A stretch of DNA of 64,000 nt. It comes from Chitinophagales bacterium (GTDB taxonomy: Bacteria; Bacteroidota; Bacteroidia; Chitinophagales; UBA2359). Each line of letters opens with the position of its first letter. Positions within the stretch are counted from its first letter, which is position 1. This document shows positions 16,124-25,600 of the stretch, in pieces. The DNA is taken from assembly GCA_020628375.1 (NCBI GenBank), contig JAHDFD010000004.1, positions 1-64,000 of the forward strand, written 5' to 3'. The notes below the pieces were generated by a model. The model worked only from the letters and a program-made list of their open reading frames with translations, made no database searches and was not told the DNA's origin. A program made the translations under genes and the position numbers.

Positions 16124-18796
16124 ATGTACTTTTATACAAGAATATTACTATTTATAAGCTTATTAAGCTTTAGTTATATAAACACCTTTGGACAAAACAT
16201 CTACTTACCTAATGATACCTCTTGTGTTATTAATGTAAAAATGCCACCTTTCAATGCGACTGGAAATGGTTTTACTGATGACACTGAAGCGATACAAGCA
16301 GCAATCTATGCAAGTATTGGTGGTGAAAACTCAAAAGTAGTTTATTTTCCTGAAGGGACTTATTTAATTTCTGAACCTTTAAACTTAGGCTTGCCTGATG
16401 GAACTTCTACCGTTGCAGGTCCGTGGTTAAAAGGTGAAAGTCAATATAGTGCCGTATTAAAAATTGATGATGGTAATAGCGCATTTGAAAGCGGAATCAG
16501 TGATGAATATATTGGTATTTTAAATGTAAGCTGCAATAATCCTTTCATTCCATTTGCCGGTCATAAATCAATTGAAAACATCGGTTTTTACTTAGGGAAT
16601 AATGCAACTGCCTGTGCTATCAATATGTGTGGGCAATCGAACTTCATTAAGAATGTAAGGATAAAAGGAGAAGGTGTTGGTGCCGGAATTTGTTTAGGAA
16701 ATGAACAGTTCAGCAGTAGTGGTTTAGTAATGCAGACAACCTTAAAAAATACCGATGTTGGTATTTATTGTTCTAACGACCTTAGTAATTATACACTAAC
16801 TGAAGTACTTTGTATAGGATTGAATGATGGTATAGTATTAGATGAAGCAATGGTATGTATCGATAATTTGGTAGCGCTTGAAACAAGAGGCATTGGTATT
16901 AAAGCATTGGATACACTTACCAATTTCAGTATTTTGAACAGTACATTTCAATTTACTGAAGCAGCAAAACAAAGCGGAAATATTTTTTCCTACCATAACT
17001 TCTATGCAAGAAATATCAACTTGGTAAATTCACCAACAATAACAGCAACTAGCCCGATATATGGTGTATTTGATGGAGACACTACCAAAATAGAAGAATT
17101 ATACACTGCTCCTGTTTTTAAAAGTCAAAGTACAGATTATGAAGGCATGTTGGGTATTCCAATAAAGACTTCTCAGCGTACTTTGTATGATAGTAATATG
17201 GACAACTGGGTAAGTGTTGCAGATTTTGGCGCTGACCCGTCTGATAACCTTGATGATTCTGTTGCGATACAAGCTGCTATGGACTTTGCAGCTGATAATG
17301 GAAAAACAACGGTTTACTTTCCAGGGTGCGGACAGTTCAGTGGAGAATCTTATAAATTAATAAACCAATATGTTTCTATAAGAGGAACCGTTGAAACGCT
17401 TATTGGTTTGGGATATGCCTATATTGAAGGTAATGGCTTTATTGTGAATCAGAATGTTTCTCCTGCATTTACTTTCAAGCATTTGTATGGTTTGAATATA
17501 AATGCGCCTGTAACTTATGAGAATTTTGATGTGAATAAAACGGTCGTATTTGAGGATACAGGTGGTATTGTTTTAGTTTCGGGAAGCGGAACTGCTTTTG
17601 TGAATAACCATACTGGCTTTATGGGAAATGCTAATGCTTTTTCTGATGTTTACGGTAGAAGCTTAAGTAATTATTTACTCAACCCGGCCGATTATTCAGA
17701 AGGTTATATAAGTCTGGTAAATCAGGAAGGAAGGATGTGGCTATCAGGTGTAAGAGCTGAGCATCCATATAGTATTCTTGCCAGTATGAACGGTGCAAAA
17801 ACAGAGATAGTTGGTGGTTTGGTGATGCCTAATTATTTACCAGATGCTCCACCTTTATTCATTACTACAGAATCAGAAATGACCATTGCTAACTTTAAAG
17901 TAAGAGGTTTGGCCGCCAATGGTGGAACACAACAATATACATACGATCTTCAACAAGGGGTTAATGTTGGAAATATGTTCCATACAGATGCTGCAATTCC
18001 AAATACTATTGTAATTTACTCTGATGCTGATGGTCCTGATTGTCCACCTGATGGTACAGCTTGTGATGATGGAAACCCCTTTACTACTAATTCAGTCTAT
18101 CAGAATTGTGAATGTGTTGGACAAAAGGCGCAGTTAAGTATTAGTGCTTTATTGGAAGGTTTTTATAATACTGAGGTTGGAGAAATGACTACTGAATTAA
18201 ATCAAGCACGTCTTTTACCACAAACACAACCGTTCAATACTTCCCCCTTTAACTATACAGGAACAGAAATTAGTGCTTTTATTCCTCCATTTGTTGTAGA
18301 TTGGGTATTGGTAGAATTAAGAAATGTAAATGATCCTAATATCGTTATGTATCAACGTCCTGCCTTTCTTTCTTTAGATGGAAGAATAATAGATATTGAA
18401 GGTTATGCGCTCGGAACTACTTTCCCCGGCTTGCCTGGTGGTAATTATTATGTGGCGCTTTATCACAAAAGTCATTTACCCATTATAACAAAAGAACCAG
18501 TGAATTTAAATAATACTGAAACCGCCTATATCGATATGACTTCAGATCTTAATGTAGAAGGTTTTCAGCCATTAACCGATTTGGTTGGTAGTGGCTTTAA
18601 AGCACTTTTTGCAGGAGATTTTGACCAGAATGGTTTAATCAACAATCTGGATTACAACCTTTGGTTATCAGATAATTCAGCAGTTAATGAATACCTTCAG
18701 CAAGATGCCGATGGTAATGGTATAATCAACAACTTAGATTATAACTGGTGGATCAAGAACAGAAGTAAAGTTGGTGCACCTGTACTGCATAAGTAG
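16124..18796 (+). CDS. Secreted pectate-lyase-3-like beta-helix protein with dockerin-like C-terminus (paralogue 3)
   Basis: The 890-residue third member has an N-terminal signal peptide (MYFYTRILLFISLLSFSYIN, cleavage near TFGQ). The two beta-helix starts are KMPPFNATGNGFTDDTEAIQ and NWVSVADFGADPSDNLDDSV, each followed by an AIQAA(I/M) helix and the VYFPG strand. The linker is CPPDGTACDDGNPFTTN; the beta-sandwich module carries DWVLVELRN and YHKSHLPII; the terminal loops are [12 protein letters not shown] and DADGNGIINNLD, both fitting the dockerin calcium-loop pattern. It is the most diverged of the three and has its own upstream promoter-like box. A partial family B repeat begins 15 bases after its stop. 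Confidence 0.8.
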   Translation: MYFYTRILLFISLLSFSYINTFGQNIYLPNDTSCVINVKMPPFNATGNGFTDDTEAIQAAIYASIGGENSKVVYFPEGTYLISEPLNLGLPDGTSTVAGPWLKGESQYSAVLKIDDGNSAFESGISDEYIGILNVSCNNPFIPFAGHKSIENIGFYLGNNATACAINMCGQSNFIKNVRIKGEGVGAGICLGNEQFSSSGLVMQTTLKNTDVGIYCSNDLSNYTLTEVLCIGLNDGIVLDEAMVCIDNLVALETRGIGIKALDTLTNFSILNSTFQFTEAAKQSGNIFSYHNFYARNINLVNSPTITATSPIYGVFDGDTTKIEELYTAPVFKSQSTDYEGMLGIPIKTSQRTLYDSNMDNWVSVADFGADPSDNLDDSVAIQAAMDFAADNGKTTVYFPGCGQFSGESYKLINQYVSIRGTVETLIGLGYAYIEGNGFIVNQNVSPAFTFKHLYGLNINAPVTYENFDVNKTVVFEDTGGIVLVSGSGTAFVNNHTGFMGNANAFSDVYGRSLSNYLLNPADYSEGYISLVNQEGRMWLSGVRAEHPYSILASMNGAKTEIVGGLVMPNYLPDAPPLFITTESEMTIANFKVRGLAANGGTQQYTYDLQQGVNVGNMFHTDAAIPNTIVIYSDADGPDCPPDGTACDDGNPFTTNSVYQNCECVGQKAQLSISALLEGFYNTEVGEMTTELNQARLLPQTQPFNTSPFNYTGTEISAFIPPFVVDWVLVELRNVNDPNIVMYQRPAFLSLDGRIIDIEGYALGTTFPGLPGGNYYVALYHKSHLPIITKEPVNLNNTETAYIDMTSDLNVEGFQPLTDLVGSGFKALFAGDFDQNGLINNLDYNLWLSDNSAVNEYLQQDADGNGIINNLDYNWWIKNRSKVGAPVLHK

Positions 18797-18810
18797 TTAA
18801 CTCAAGTTTT

Positions 18811-18864
18811 AAGTAGTCGGAAAAAAGTTTCTTAATAGTTCTTTTGGAAAAAAATTTGATTTAA
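18811..18864. repeat. Partial MITE-like element, family B
   Basis: The sequence starting AAGTAGTCGGAAAAAAGTTT at 18811 matches the left half of the full elements at 29413 and 33952 for about 54 bases, then diverges. Only one terminal repeat is present, so this is a truncated copy or a solo end. It lies between paralogue 3 and the convergent SDR gene. Confidence 0.7.
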
Positions 18865-18932
18865 AATTATGTCAGTTTGTTTTGCGAACCGTGGACCGTC
18901 AAAACTTTTGACAGCACATATTTCAAATTCCC

Positions 18933-19736
18933 TTAGTTTTCATTCAGCACATCTTTCGTTTTTTCGATCAATGTATTGATGGCAACTTTATTGGTTCCTG
19001 CCGGATGAATAGTTCCAAAAGCTCCACTATCGTTATCATAGTATTTCCCTGATGCGTCTTTGTGTTTTTCTGATATAGATAAATCGTAAAGTATATCGGT
19101 ACCTTTATCGGCAGAAGACCAGATTTGTCCAAATCCTTCTCTAACCATTTTTGTGTTTAGTAATGATCCCGGATTAACGGCTATAACGTTTAAATCACTT
19201 TCATTTTCGGCTAAGTAGATACTCCACATCGTGAGCGCTAATTTACTCTGTGCATAGGCTTCATGGGTGGATACTTGTTGCTCGCCCGCAAGTACTTCCA
19301 TAGAAACAGCCGATTGTGCTGCCGAACTTAAATTGATGATCCTAGAAGCTGTTCCTTTTTTCAGTAATGGTAACAATGCATGAGTTAACACAAATGGCGA
19401 AAAGTAATTAACCGCAAAACGAATATCAAAATTATCATTCGTTGTTGTTTGGCTACTTTTGTAAATACCTGCATTATTGATAAGTACATCAATTTTTTGT
19501 AATTCGTTATTCACTTGTGCTGCCATTTTTCTGACTTCATTAAGGTCTGAGAAATCAGCTATAAATCCTTTTATATTTTCATTTTTTGAAACTTTACCTA
19601 TTTCAGCGATCACACTATCCAGTTTTTCAGAATTTCTTCCGTGCAGGTAAATTTCATGCCCTTCTTTTGCCAATTTCACCGCTAATAATTTTCCGATACC
19701 ATCGGTACTTCCTGTTATTAAAATCGTCTTGTTCAT
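18933..19736 (-). CDS. Short-chain dehydrogenase/reductase
   Basis: A 267-residue classical SDR with the nucleotide-binding motif TGSTDGIG (8-15), the NNAG motif (about 87) and the catalytic YAQSK pair (about 161-165) with an upstream serine in INLSSAAQS. It reduces or oxidises an alcohol/carbonyl substrate with NAD(P). The pattern HGRN after the second strand suggests an NADP preference. It follows the LLM oxidoreductase gene by 2 bases, so the two form an operon, perhaps for detoxifying or modifying a small carbonyl compound. The substrate is unknown. Confidence 0.9.
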   Translation of the reverse strand: MNKTILITGSTDGIGKLLAVKLAKEGHEIYLHGRNSEKLDSVIAEIGKVSKNENIKGFIADFSDLNEVRKMAAQVNNELQKIDVLINNAGIYKSSQTTTNDNFDIRFAVNYFSPFVLTHALLPLLKKGTASRIINLSSAAQSAVSMEVLAGEQQVSTHEAYAQSKLALTMWSIYLAENESDLNVIAVNPGSLLNTKMVREGFGQIWSSADKGTDILYDLSISEKHKDASGKYYDNDSGAFGTIHPAGTNKVAINTLIEKTKDVLNEN

Positions 19737-19738
19737 TT

Positions 19739-20707
19739 TTATTTCTCTATTGTTTCGTTATGAAAATCCGGTAATACTTTAACGGCTAATTCTTCAAGTG
19801 TTTTTTCTATATTCCTGTAATTGAAGCGAAGATTTATAGCCACATGATTAACACCTATATTCTGAATACTATTAAAATACTCGATCAAGTAGTTGGCTCC
19901 AATTCGGAAGCCTAATTGAATTGACTGTGGTTTAAAGTCATCGTCTTCTTCTAATATAATGTATAAAGGTTGCATAAATGGCCTGTCAAAATCGTGGTAT
20001 TTTTTTATTTCATCACGCCAATTATTAATTGTATAAACTTGCTGCATGTTCGGTCTTGGATAATACATCCACCCATCGCCATGTTCGGCATTCCATTTTA
20101 TCGTTTGTCTGCTTGAACCAGTAATTAACATTGGAATTTTAATTGAACTTGGTTTGGGTAATACATCTGCTTGTCCATTTAACACTCCAAAACTATTGTT
20201 TTTTAATATTGGAAAATCATTTTGTGCCTTACGAATATAATCAAAAGCATTTCTGAATAACTCTCCTCTCTTATCAAAATCAATATTCATGGCAGGATAT
20301 TCTGAAGGTCGATCACCTGAAGCCACGCCCATTATTAAGCGACCTTTCGATAATTGATCTAAGGTAGCAGCAGATTTTGCCACATGAACAGGATGATGTA
20401 AAGGGAGCGCAATACTCGCAATTCCCAAGGCAATTGAGTTTGTTTGTCCGGCAAGAAACCCCAAATAGGTGAATGGATCAAAAGTTTGTCCGGCATCGCC
20501 GAATGAAGGCACATTGAATGGTACATCTCGTACCCATATTGCTTTAAAACCCAATTCTTCGACCAAACGCACCCTTTCTAAATGATGCATCATGGCTGGA
20601 ATAACACTCTGGCTATAATTTTCAATAGGTACAACAACACCTAAACTCAATTTCTGAGATTTGAAAACGCTATTATACCCACTATTTATCTGTTCAAACT
20701 CCCTCAT
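19739..20707 (-). CDS. LLM-class flavin-dependent oxidoreductase (luciferase-like, BA3436-type)
   Basis: A 322-residue TIM-barrel flavoenzyme of the bacterial luciferase family. The segment AIWVRDVPFNVPSFGDAGQTF, and then GRLIMGVASGDRPSEYPAMN with RGELFR, match the luciferase-type subfamily I know as TIGR03571. Members use reduced FMN or F420; in Bacteroidota FMN is expected. The reaction and substrate are not known for the subfamily. It is first in the two-gene operon with the SDR. A REP-containing repeat lies directly upstream of its start. Confidence 0.88.
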   Translation of the reverse strand: MREFEQINSGYNSVFKSQKLSLGVVVPIENYSQSVIPAMMHHLERVRLVEELGFKAIWVRDVPFNVPSFGDAGQTFDPFTYLGFLAGQTNSIALGIASIALPLHHPVHVAKSAATLDQLSKGRLIMGVASGDRPSEYPAMNIDFDKRGELFRNAFDYIRKAQNDFPILKNNSFGVLNGQADVLPKPSSIKIPMLITGSSRQTIKWNAEHGDGWMYYPRPNMQQVYTINNWRDEIKKYHDFDRPFMQPLYIILEEDDDFKPQSIQLGFRIGANYLIEYFNSIQNIGVNHVAINLRFNYRNIEKTLEELAVKVLPDFHNETIEK

Positions 20708-20723
20708 AACAAACTACAATATA

Positions 20724-20855
20724 TAGTAGACCTTATTACGAAAATTATTGTAAAGTCAGTTCGACAAGCTCACTGACCGCATAAATTCGGAAGCTGAGCG
20801 CAGTCGAAGCTTCTTATTAAAATGCCATAATCCGTTTTCGTAATAAACTCTAGTA
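20724..20855. repeat. MITE-like element, family C, enclosing REP-type hairpins
   Basis: The inverted repeats TTATTACGAAAA (20733-20744) and TTTTCGTAATAA (20835-20846) are perfect over 12 bases and extend imperfectly to about 21 bases on both sides. Between them lie two small palindromes: GTCAGT...ACTGAC (from 20755) and GAAGCT...AGCTTC (from 20790). The latter holds the REP-like core GCTGAGCGCAGTCGAAGC. The element sits between two leftward genes and has no ORF. Confidence 0.7.
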
Positions 20856-20894
20856 AATATAAAGCGATTTAGCACACTTTCAAATTATGCTTAT

Positions 20895-22622
20895 TTACCT
20901 CAACTTCAGAAACTTTCCTTTCTGAAATTCACCACTGTCGAAAAATAATTCGTACACATAAATCTGATTAGGATATAAGTTGTTTATAGCTATTTGTTGA
21001 TTAGTAGTTGTTACCTGCTGCTCTTTTACAAGCCTACCCTTCATATCTGTAATTCGTAGTATGTACGGATAGTTAGATGCTTCTATATTAAGGATATCTT
21101 TTGCTGGATTGGGATAAACTAATACTTCATGCTCAACTCCTGTTTCGGAAGTGGTTTCTATATCATTTACTTTTACAAATATACTTGCTGAAGCTAGTTC
21201 ATTTTCGCTGTCTGTTACTTCGTAATTCAGTTCAAAAACGCCCAATTCTGATCCAGAAAATTCGGGACACCAAATATCGGTATCATTCAGAAATTCTGTA
21301 GCTCCTGACCATTGGTGGGTGTAGGTATTGCTTCCCCCATAAGGTATAGGATTTAAAGTGATACTTTCATATAAATCGATCTCTAAGGTATCTTGCTCAA
21401 AGAAAGCATTCAATGGTAAATATTCGTTACCAAGACTATCGACTTTCAGCAGCCATATTTCTTCATTTTCAGGTTCAAAGCCTCGTGTCCAGCCACCCAA
21501 TAAAAGACCTCCATCGGGAGTTGGCTCAACGTCTCTTATATATTCTTCCGGTTGATCTGCCAAGCATTTATAACGTTTCTCCCAAAGCATATTAAAGGCA
21601 CTGTCTAATTTCATTACATAAGCAAAGCTAATACCTTCTTCTGTCCATAAGTATCCACCGGATAAAAAGGTGCCGTCGGGTTGTTCAATAGTACAAAGGT
21701 TATAGCTTCTATCAATATCGTCTCCTGCTGCTGCATAAATTTCTTGGTGAATTGTTTCTCCTGTTGTTTTATCCAATTTTAAAATCGCTCTTTGGGGGCT
21801 CAAACCATAATAGTATAAGGTACTTAGTAAAATATTTCCATCTTGTGTTTCACAGGTATATTTATGTCTGTAACTATTATTGAATTCCTTAGACCATATT
21901 ATTTCAAAATCTTCATTCAAATAATATATTTTATAACCTTCAAATCCAACAACACTACTATGTATCGATGTACCTATCAAGATCTCACCTGTAGATAATA
22001 TATCTATTTCTTCACCTTCTGTTCTGTAAATGGTGTCTCTTATACTAAATTCATTTATGGTAAGTCCCTCAAGGTCAGTTTTAATTAAAATATTATCAAA
22101 ACTACCAACTTGATTTAAATCCATACCAAGACCTAAGATTAATAATTCATCTGCATCATTAACCTCTAAATATCCGAGGCTTATATATTCAAAGTCGCTT
22201 TGTGGCTCAAAACTACTTAATAACTCTCCATCATTACTAAATATATGTACATACATTTTTGTTCTCCAAGATGAAACTTCAGGAAAGAATGAGTCTGATT
22301 GTAGAGTTTCCAAAAAAACCAATAAAGAATCTGAAGTCATTGCAACTTGTTTATGATAATGTTTAACACCATCATGCCCTAAAAGTGCCACCTTAGTCTG
22401 CCAATGTAAATGACCATATTTATCGAAATAAGCAATTCCGGTACTATCGCCATCATAATAAAAAGAAGCAATATAATCTCCATTGTCAAGAACTTCGATA
22501 TCCTGAACACCTTCAGTTATTCCAGATTCTCCAAAATTGAAAGGAAAATTATACACAGTCTGCCCATATAGAGCAGACTGTGTTAATATTAAAAAGCATA
22601 TTACTTTTAATATATTTTTCAT
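20895..22622 (-). CDS. Secreted protein with beta-propeller-like repeats and T9SS type A sorting domain
   Basis: A 575-residue exported protein. The signal peptide is MKNILKVICFLILTQSALYG. Residues about 25-400 are repeated beta blades of the form 'GDILLSTLYYYG...AILKLDKTTGE' and 'DGTFLSGGYL...FAYVMKLDSAFNMLWEKRY', resembling delta-60/propeller repeats. A possible Ig-like segment follows (about 410-490). The C-terminal sorting domain is clear: VYPNPAKDILNIEASN near 507 and the ending QKGKFLKLR. Type IX secretion would place it on the surface or outside the cell. Its ATG overlaps the stop of the upstream S8-type gene by 4 bases, so translation is likely coupled. The function is unknown. Confidence 0.85.
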   Translation of the reverse strand: MKNILKVICFLILTQSALYGQTVYNFPFNFGESGITEGVQDIEVLDNGDYIASFYYDGDSTGIAYFDKYGHLHWQTKVALLGHDGVKHYHKQVAMTSDSLLVFLETLQSDSFFPEVSSWRTKMYVHIFSNDGELLSSFEPQSDFEYISLGYLEVNDADELLILGLGMDLNQVGSFDNILIKTDLEGLTINEFSIRDTIYRTEGEEIDILSTGEILIGTSIHSSVVGFEGYKIYYLNEDFEIIWSKEFNNSYRHKYTCETQDGNILLSTLYYYGLSPQRAILKLDKTTGETIHQEIYAAAGDDIDRSYNLCTIEQPDGTFLSGGYLWTEEGISFAYVMKLDSAFNMLWEKRYKCLADQPEEYIRDVEPTPDGGLLLGGWTRGFEPENEEIWLLKVDSLGNEYLPLNAFFEQDTLEIDLYESITLNPIPYGGSNTYTHQWSGATEFLNDTDIWCPEFSGSELGVFELNYEVTDSENELASASIFVKVNDIETTSETGVEHEVLVYPNPAKDILNIEASNYPYILRITDMKGRLVKEQQVTTTNQQIAINNLYPNQIYVYELFFDSGEFQKGKFLKLR

Positions 22623-25600
22623 TCTTTAATGATTTTGTGTGAGTGAATGGTGTAACCTTTTGCATCTTTTAAAAGAACGAAATACATTCCGGATATTAGT
22701 TCTGAAAGATCAATTGGTGTTCCTGATATAAAGATATACTTTCTAATGACTCTTCCATTCAAATCGATAATATTTATTTCACTAATAGCTTCATTAGCTG
22801 TATCAATATATAATTCATTTAAAACTGGATTGGGGTATATTTCAATATCAGACTTTAATAACTCAGTGTCATTTTCTCCCCTCTTATTTACTGGATCAAT
22901 ATATTCTGCTGCATTTAAAATAGGAGCAAAGTAGGGCTTAGTCTCTATTGTTGCCAATATCGTTTTAGCTTCTTGACCTATCGCATCTTTTCCGAAAGCT
23001 AACCTTTTCAATACTTTGAGTTCTTGCTGATCCAAGTCTTTCCATTCCTGCGCCTTCAATCCGCGCTGAATTTTTACTTCATTGATCGCTCGTTTTCTGC
23101 ATAGGTAATTCCATTGTTCTTCTGAGTATGAATTTTCCGATAGATCATCCATCAAATTCCTTGATGCTTCATACGCTCCAATTTTCAAATAAAGATCGGC
23201 TAACTGTAAATCAAGTTTAAAAGTATTACTATTCCCCTCCAACAAATCGATAAATTCTTCTATGGCAGTCTTTCCCTTATTAAAACTCCCAACAGTACCC
23301 ATATTAAGACAATTTGAAGCTATATAATTCATTAATAGAATTTGTTCATGTTCAAGTTCTTCTAATTCCATTTTCCACTGTACTAATTCTGTCGGTTCTT
23401 CACATGGAGGTGTAATAGTTGTCGGTCTTACAGGTCTTATTCCATCAATCATCGATCCTCCAACAAATTTGTCTCTTTTAAGGCTTGTTTGGGGTTGTAA
23501 ATTCCAAGGCGTTGCTATAGTCGGCTCATTTACTTGTGTACATTCATTTTCCTGAATCAATGATGATAAGTTAGCTATCTGAGTAGTAATAAATGTCAAA
23601 TCATTTTGTTTAGCTTCACATACTTCTGATGTTGGAGCTTCCAAACCTGAATAACTTTGTGTACAAAAACTATCGTCATCATATTCGTAGGGCGATTGAC
23701 ATATATCGTTATAGTAATTATCAATATTATTACTTATTGGTGCAAAAATTGTATTTGAATAATCTTCATCAATAATATATTCATCGGTAAAAGCGCCTGT
23801 ATTAGAGAAGATGTGTTTATTCAAACTTGCATTAGTATTGAAATCCATCCATCTATTGAAGAATAATTCGACATCACAATAATTTTCTAATTTATAAGCA
23901 TAATTACCCGCATCTTCATTTACATGCCTTAAAACAGTCCATGCAGAAAAATCATGCGATACTTCCCCATTACTAGCAAATTCGTTTTCTCTGACTTTTA
24001 TAGCTGAAGTTCCATTTTGGTGTTGATACCCAATATCTGTACGATCAAATATATTACAAGCGATCAGGTCATAACTTGTATTACCATCTGCATCTGAGAA
24101 GAAATTCTGCGTACCATTATAACCTCCACGCGGGTCGGCAATTAAGCCATAACTTGTTCCTGAAGCGTTTGCTACTGCTCCTGCAAATACATTCTCTGAT
24201 ATTCTGCCAAAATCGAATTTAGACATATACAATCCGAAAGTAATTGGGGAGACTTCAGATGAAATATCTGAAAAAACAGGATCGCTTAGATATTGAGCCT
24301 GTGTTGGACTCGTATGCAATAAATCCGGTATTTCTAAAAATTGATTTCTTTCTATTACATCTCCATAATAGCTACCCGTTATGTAAATTCCTTTTTCAAC
24401 ATTATTCAGGAAATTATCAGCGATATAATTAGGTGCTTCACTTATATTCAATATTTGTGCTGTTGCATTATCTGTATAAGGTCGGCTTATGAAAACGCCA
24501 TTCACTAAGCTTTCAAAATTCGATCTTTCTAATTGTATTTTAGTATCAACAGCATAAATTCCATTACTTTTTGTGGTTAAGTTTGGAGCATTTTCCATGG
24601 TAATATCTTCAATCTTCAATTCATTTGCATTGCTGATCTTAATTCCATAATCTTCACCTCCTCGATAAAAGTCTGCATATCGAATGGAAGAATATCCGTT
24701 GCCGTTACTTCCAAGTCCACAACAGCTAGTATAGTCAATATGAATATCTACTAAATTTTTGTTGAATGCTGAACGTCGTTGGTTATCGGCTAGTGAATTA
24801 TCTTCGATAGCATTTCCAATAATAACGATACCATCTTTTTCTCCTATGCCTGCATCAATAGCAATAACTGCTTTTTCGATCAAGGCTTCATTATATACAT
24901 CTATAAGCCCAAGATTCGTTGCTACTGTTTCATGATTTCCATTTGCGTTTATACCCAATACACCTTTTGGAATTCCATTTATTATGATTTCCTGATTATT
25001 GGCGTAATCATCATATATTCCAAATTCGCTATGATTACTGTTACCTCTGACTTCTATTCCTTGCCATAAATTTTCACATGCTGTTAAAGTCGCATTATTC
25101 CTTATGGTTAAATAGGCATTTTCATGAACGATTATTTTTGAATTGGGTGTAAATTGTAGGGTAATTCCATCTACTATCAGTCTTCCATAAACATTAATGA
25201 TTCCATCAACTTCTACTACTCCCGTATTATTGACATCAAAGCTAGTGAGCGAATTGGCACCCCAACTTACTTGTTCTCCAATAAGTATATCTGTTGTTGT
25301 ATTACAATCAGCACATATATCAAATCCTGCATTTACATTTATTGGTTCAGAATCAACTGAACAACCAAAAGCGCCAAACACTTTAGCGTAATAAACTCCA
25401 TTGGCATTCACCTCAAAGTTTTCTGCTTCTGTTATTAAATTGTCGTTTTCATCGTACCATTCTATATAGTAATTATCGCCATAAGCCGCTAAATTGGCAA
25501 TACTCAAAACAGAACTTTGAATGCCACAACTTGTACTTTCTCCAATTATACTTTCTATGATCGGAATTTCATCTACACTGTTAAAAATGACTTCAAAAGC

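Noticed and set aside
10624-18796. Cellulosome scaffold system
   Set aside because: Dockerin-like loops are present but there is no cohesin or scaffoldin gene, and the enzymes are not typical cellulosomal types.
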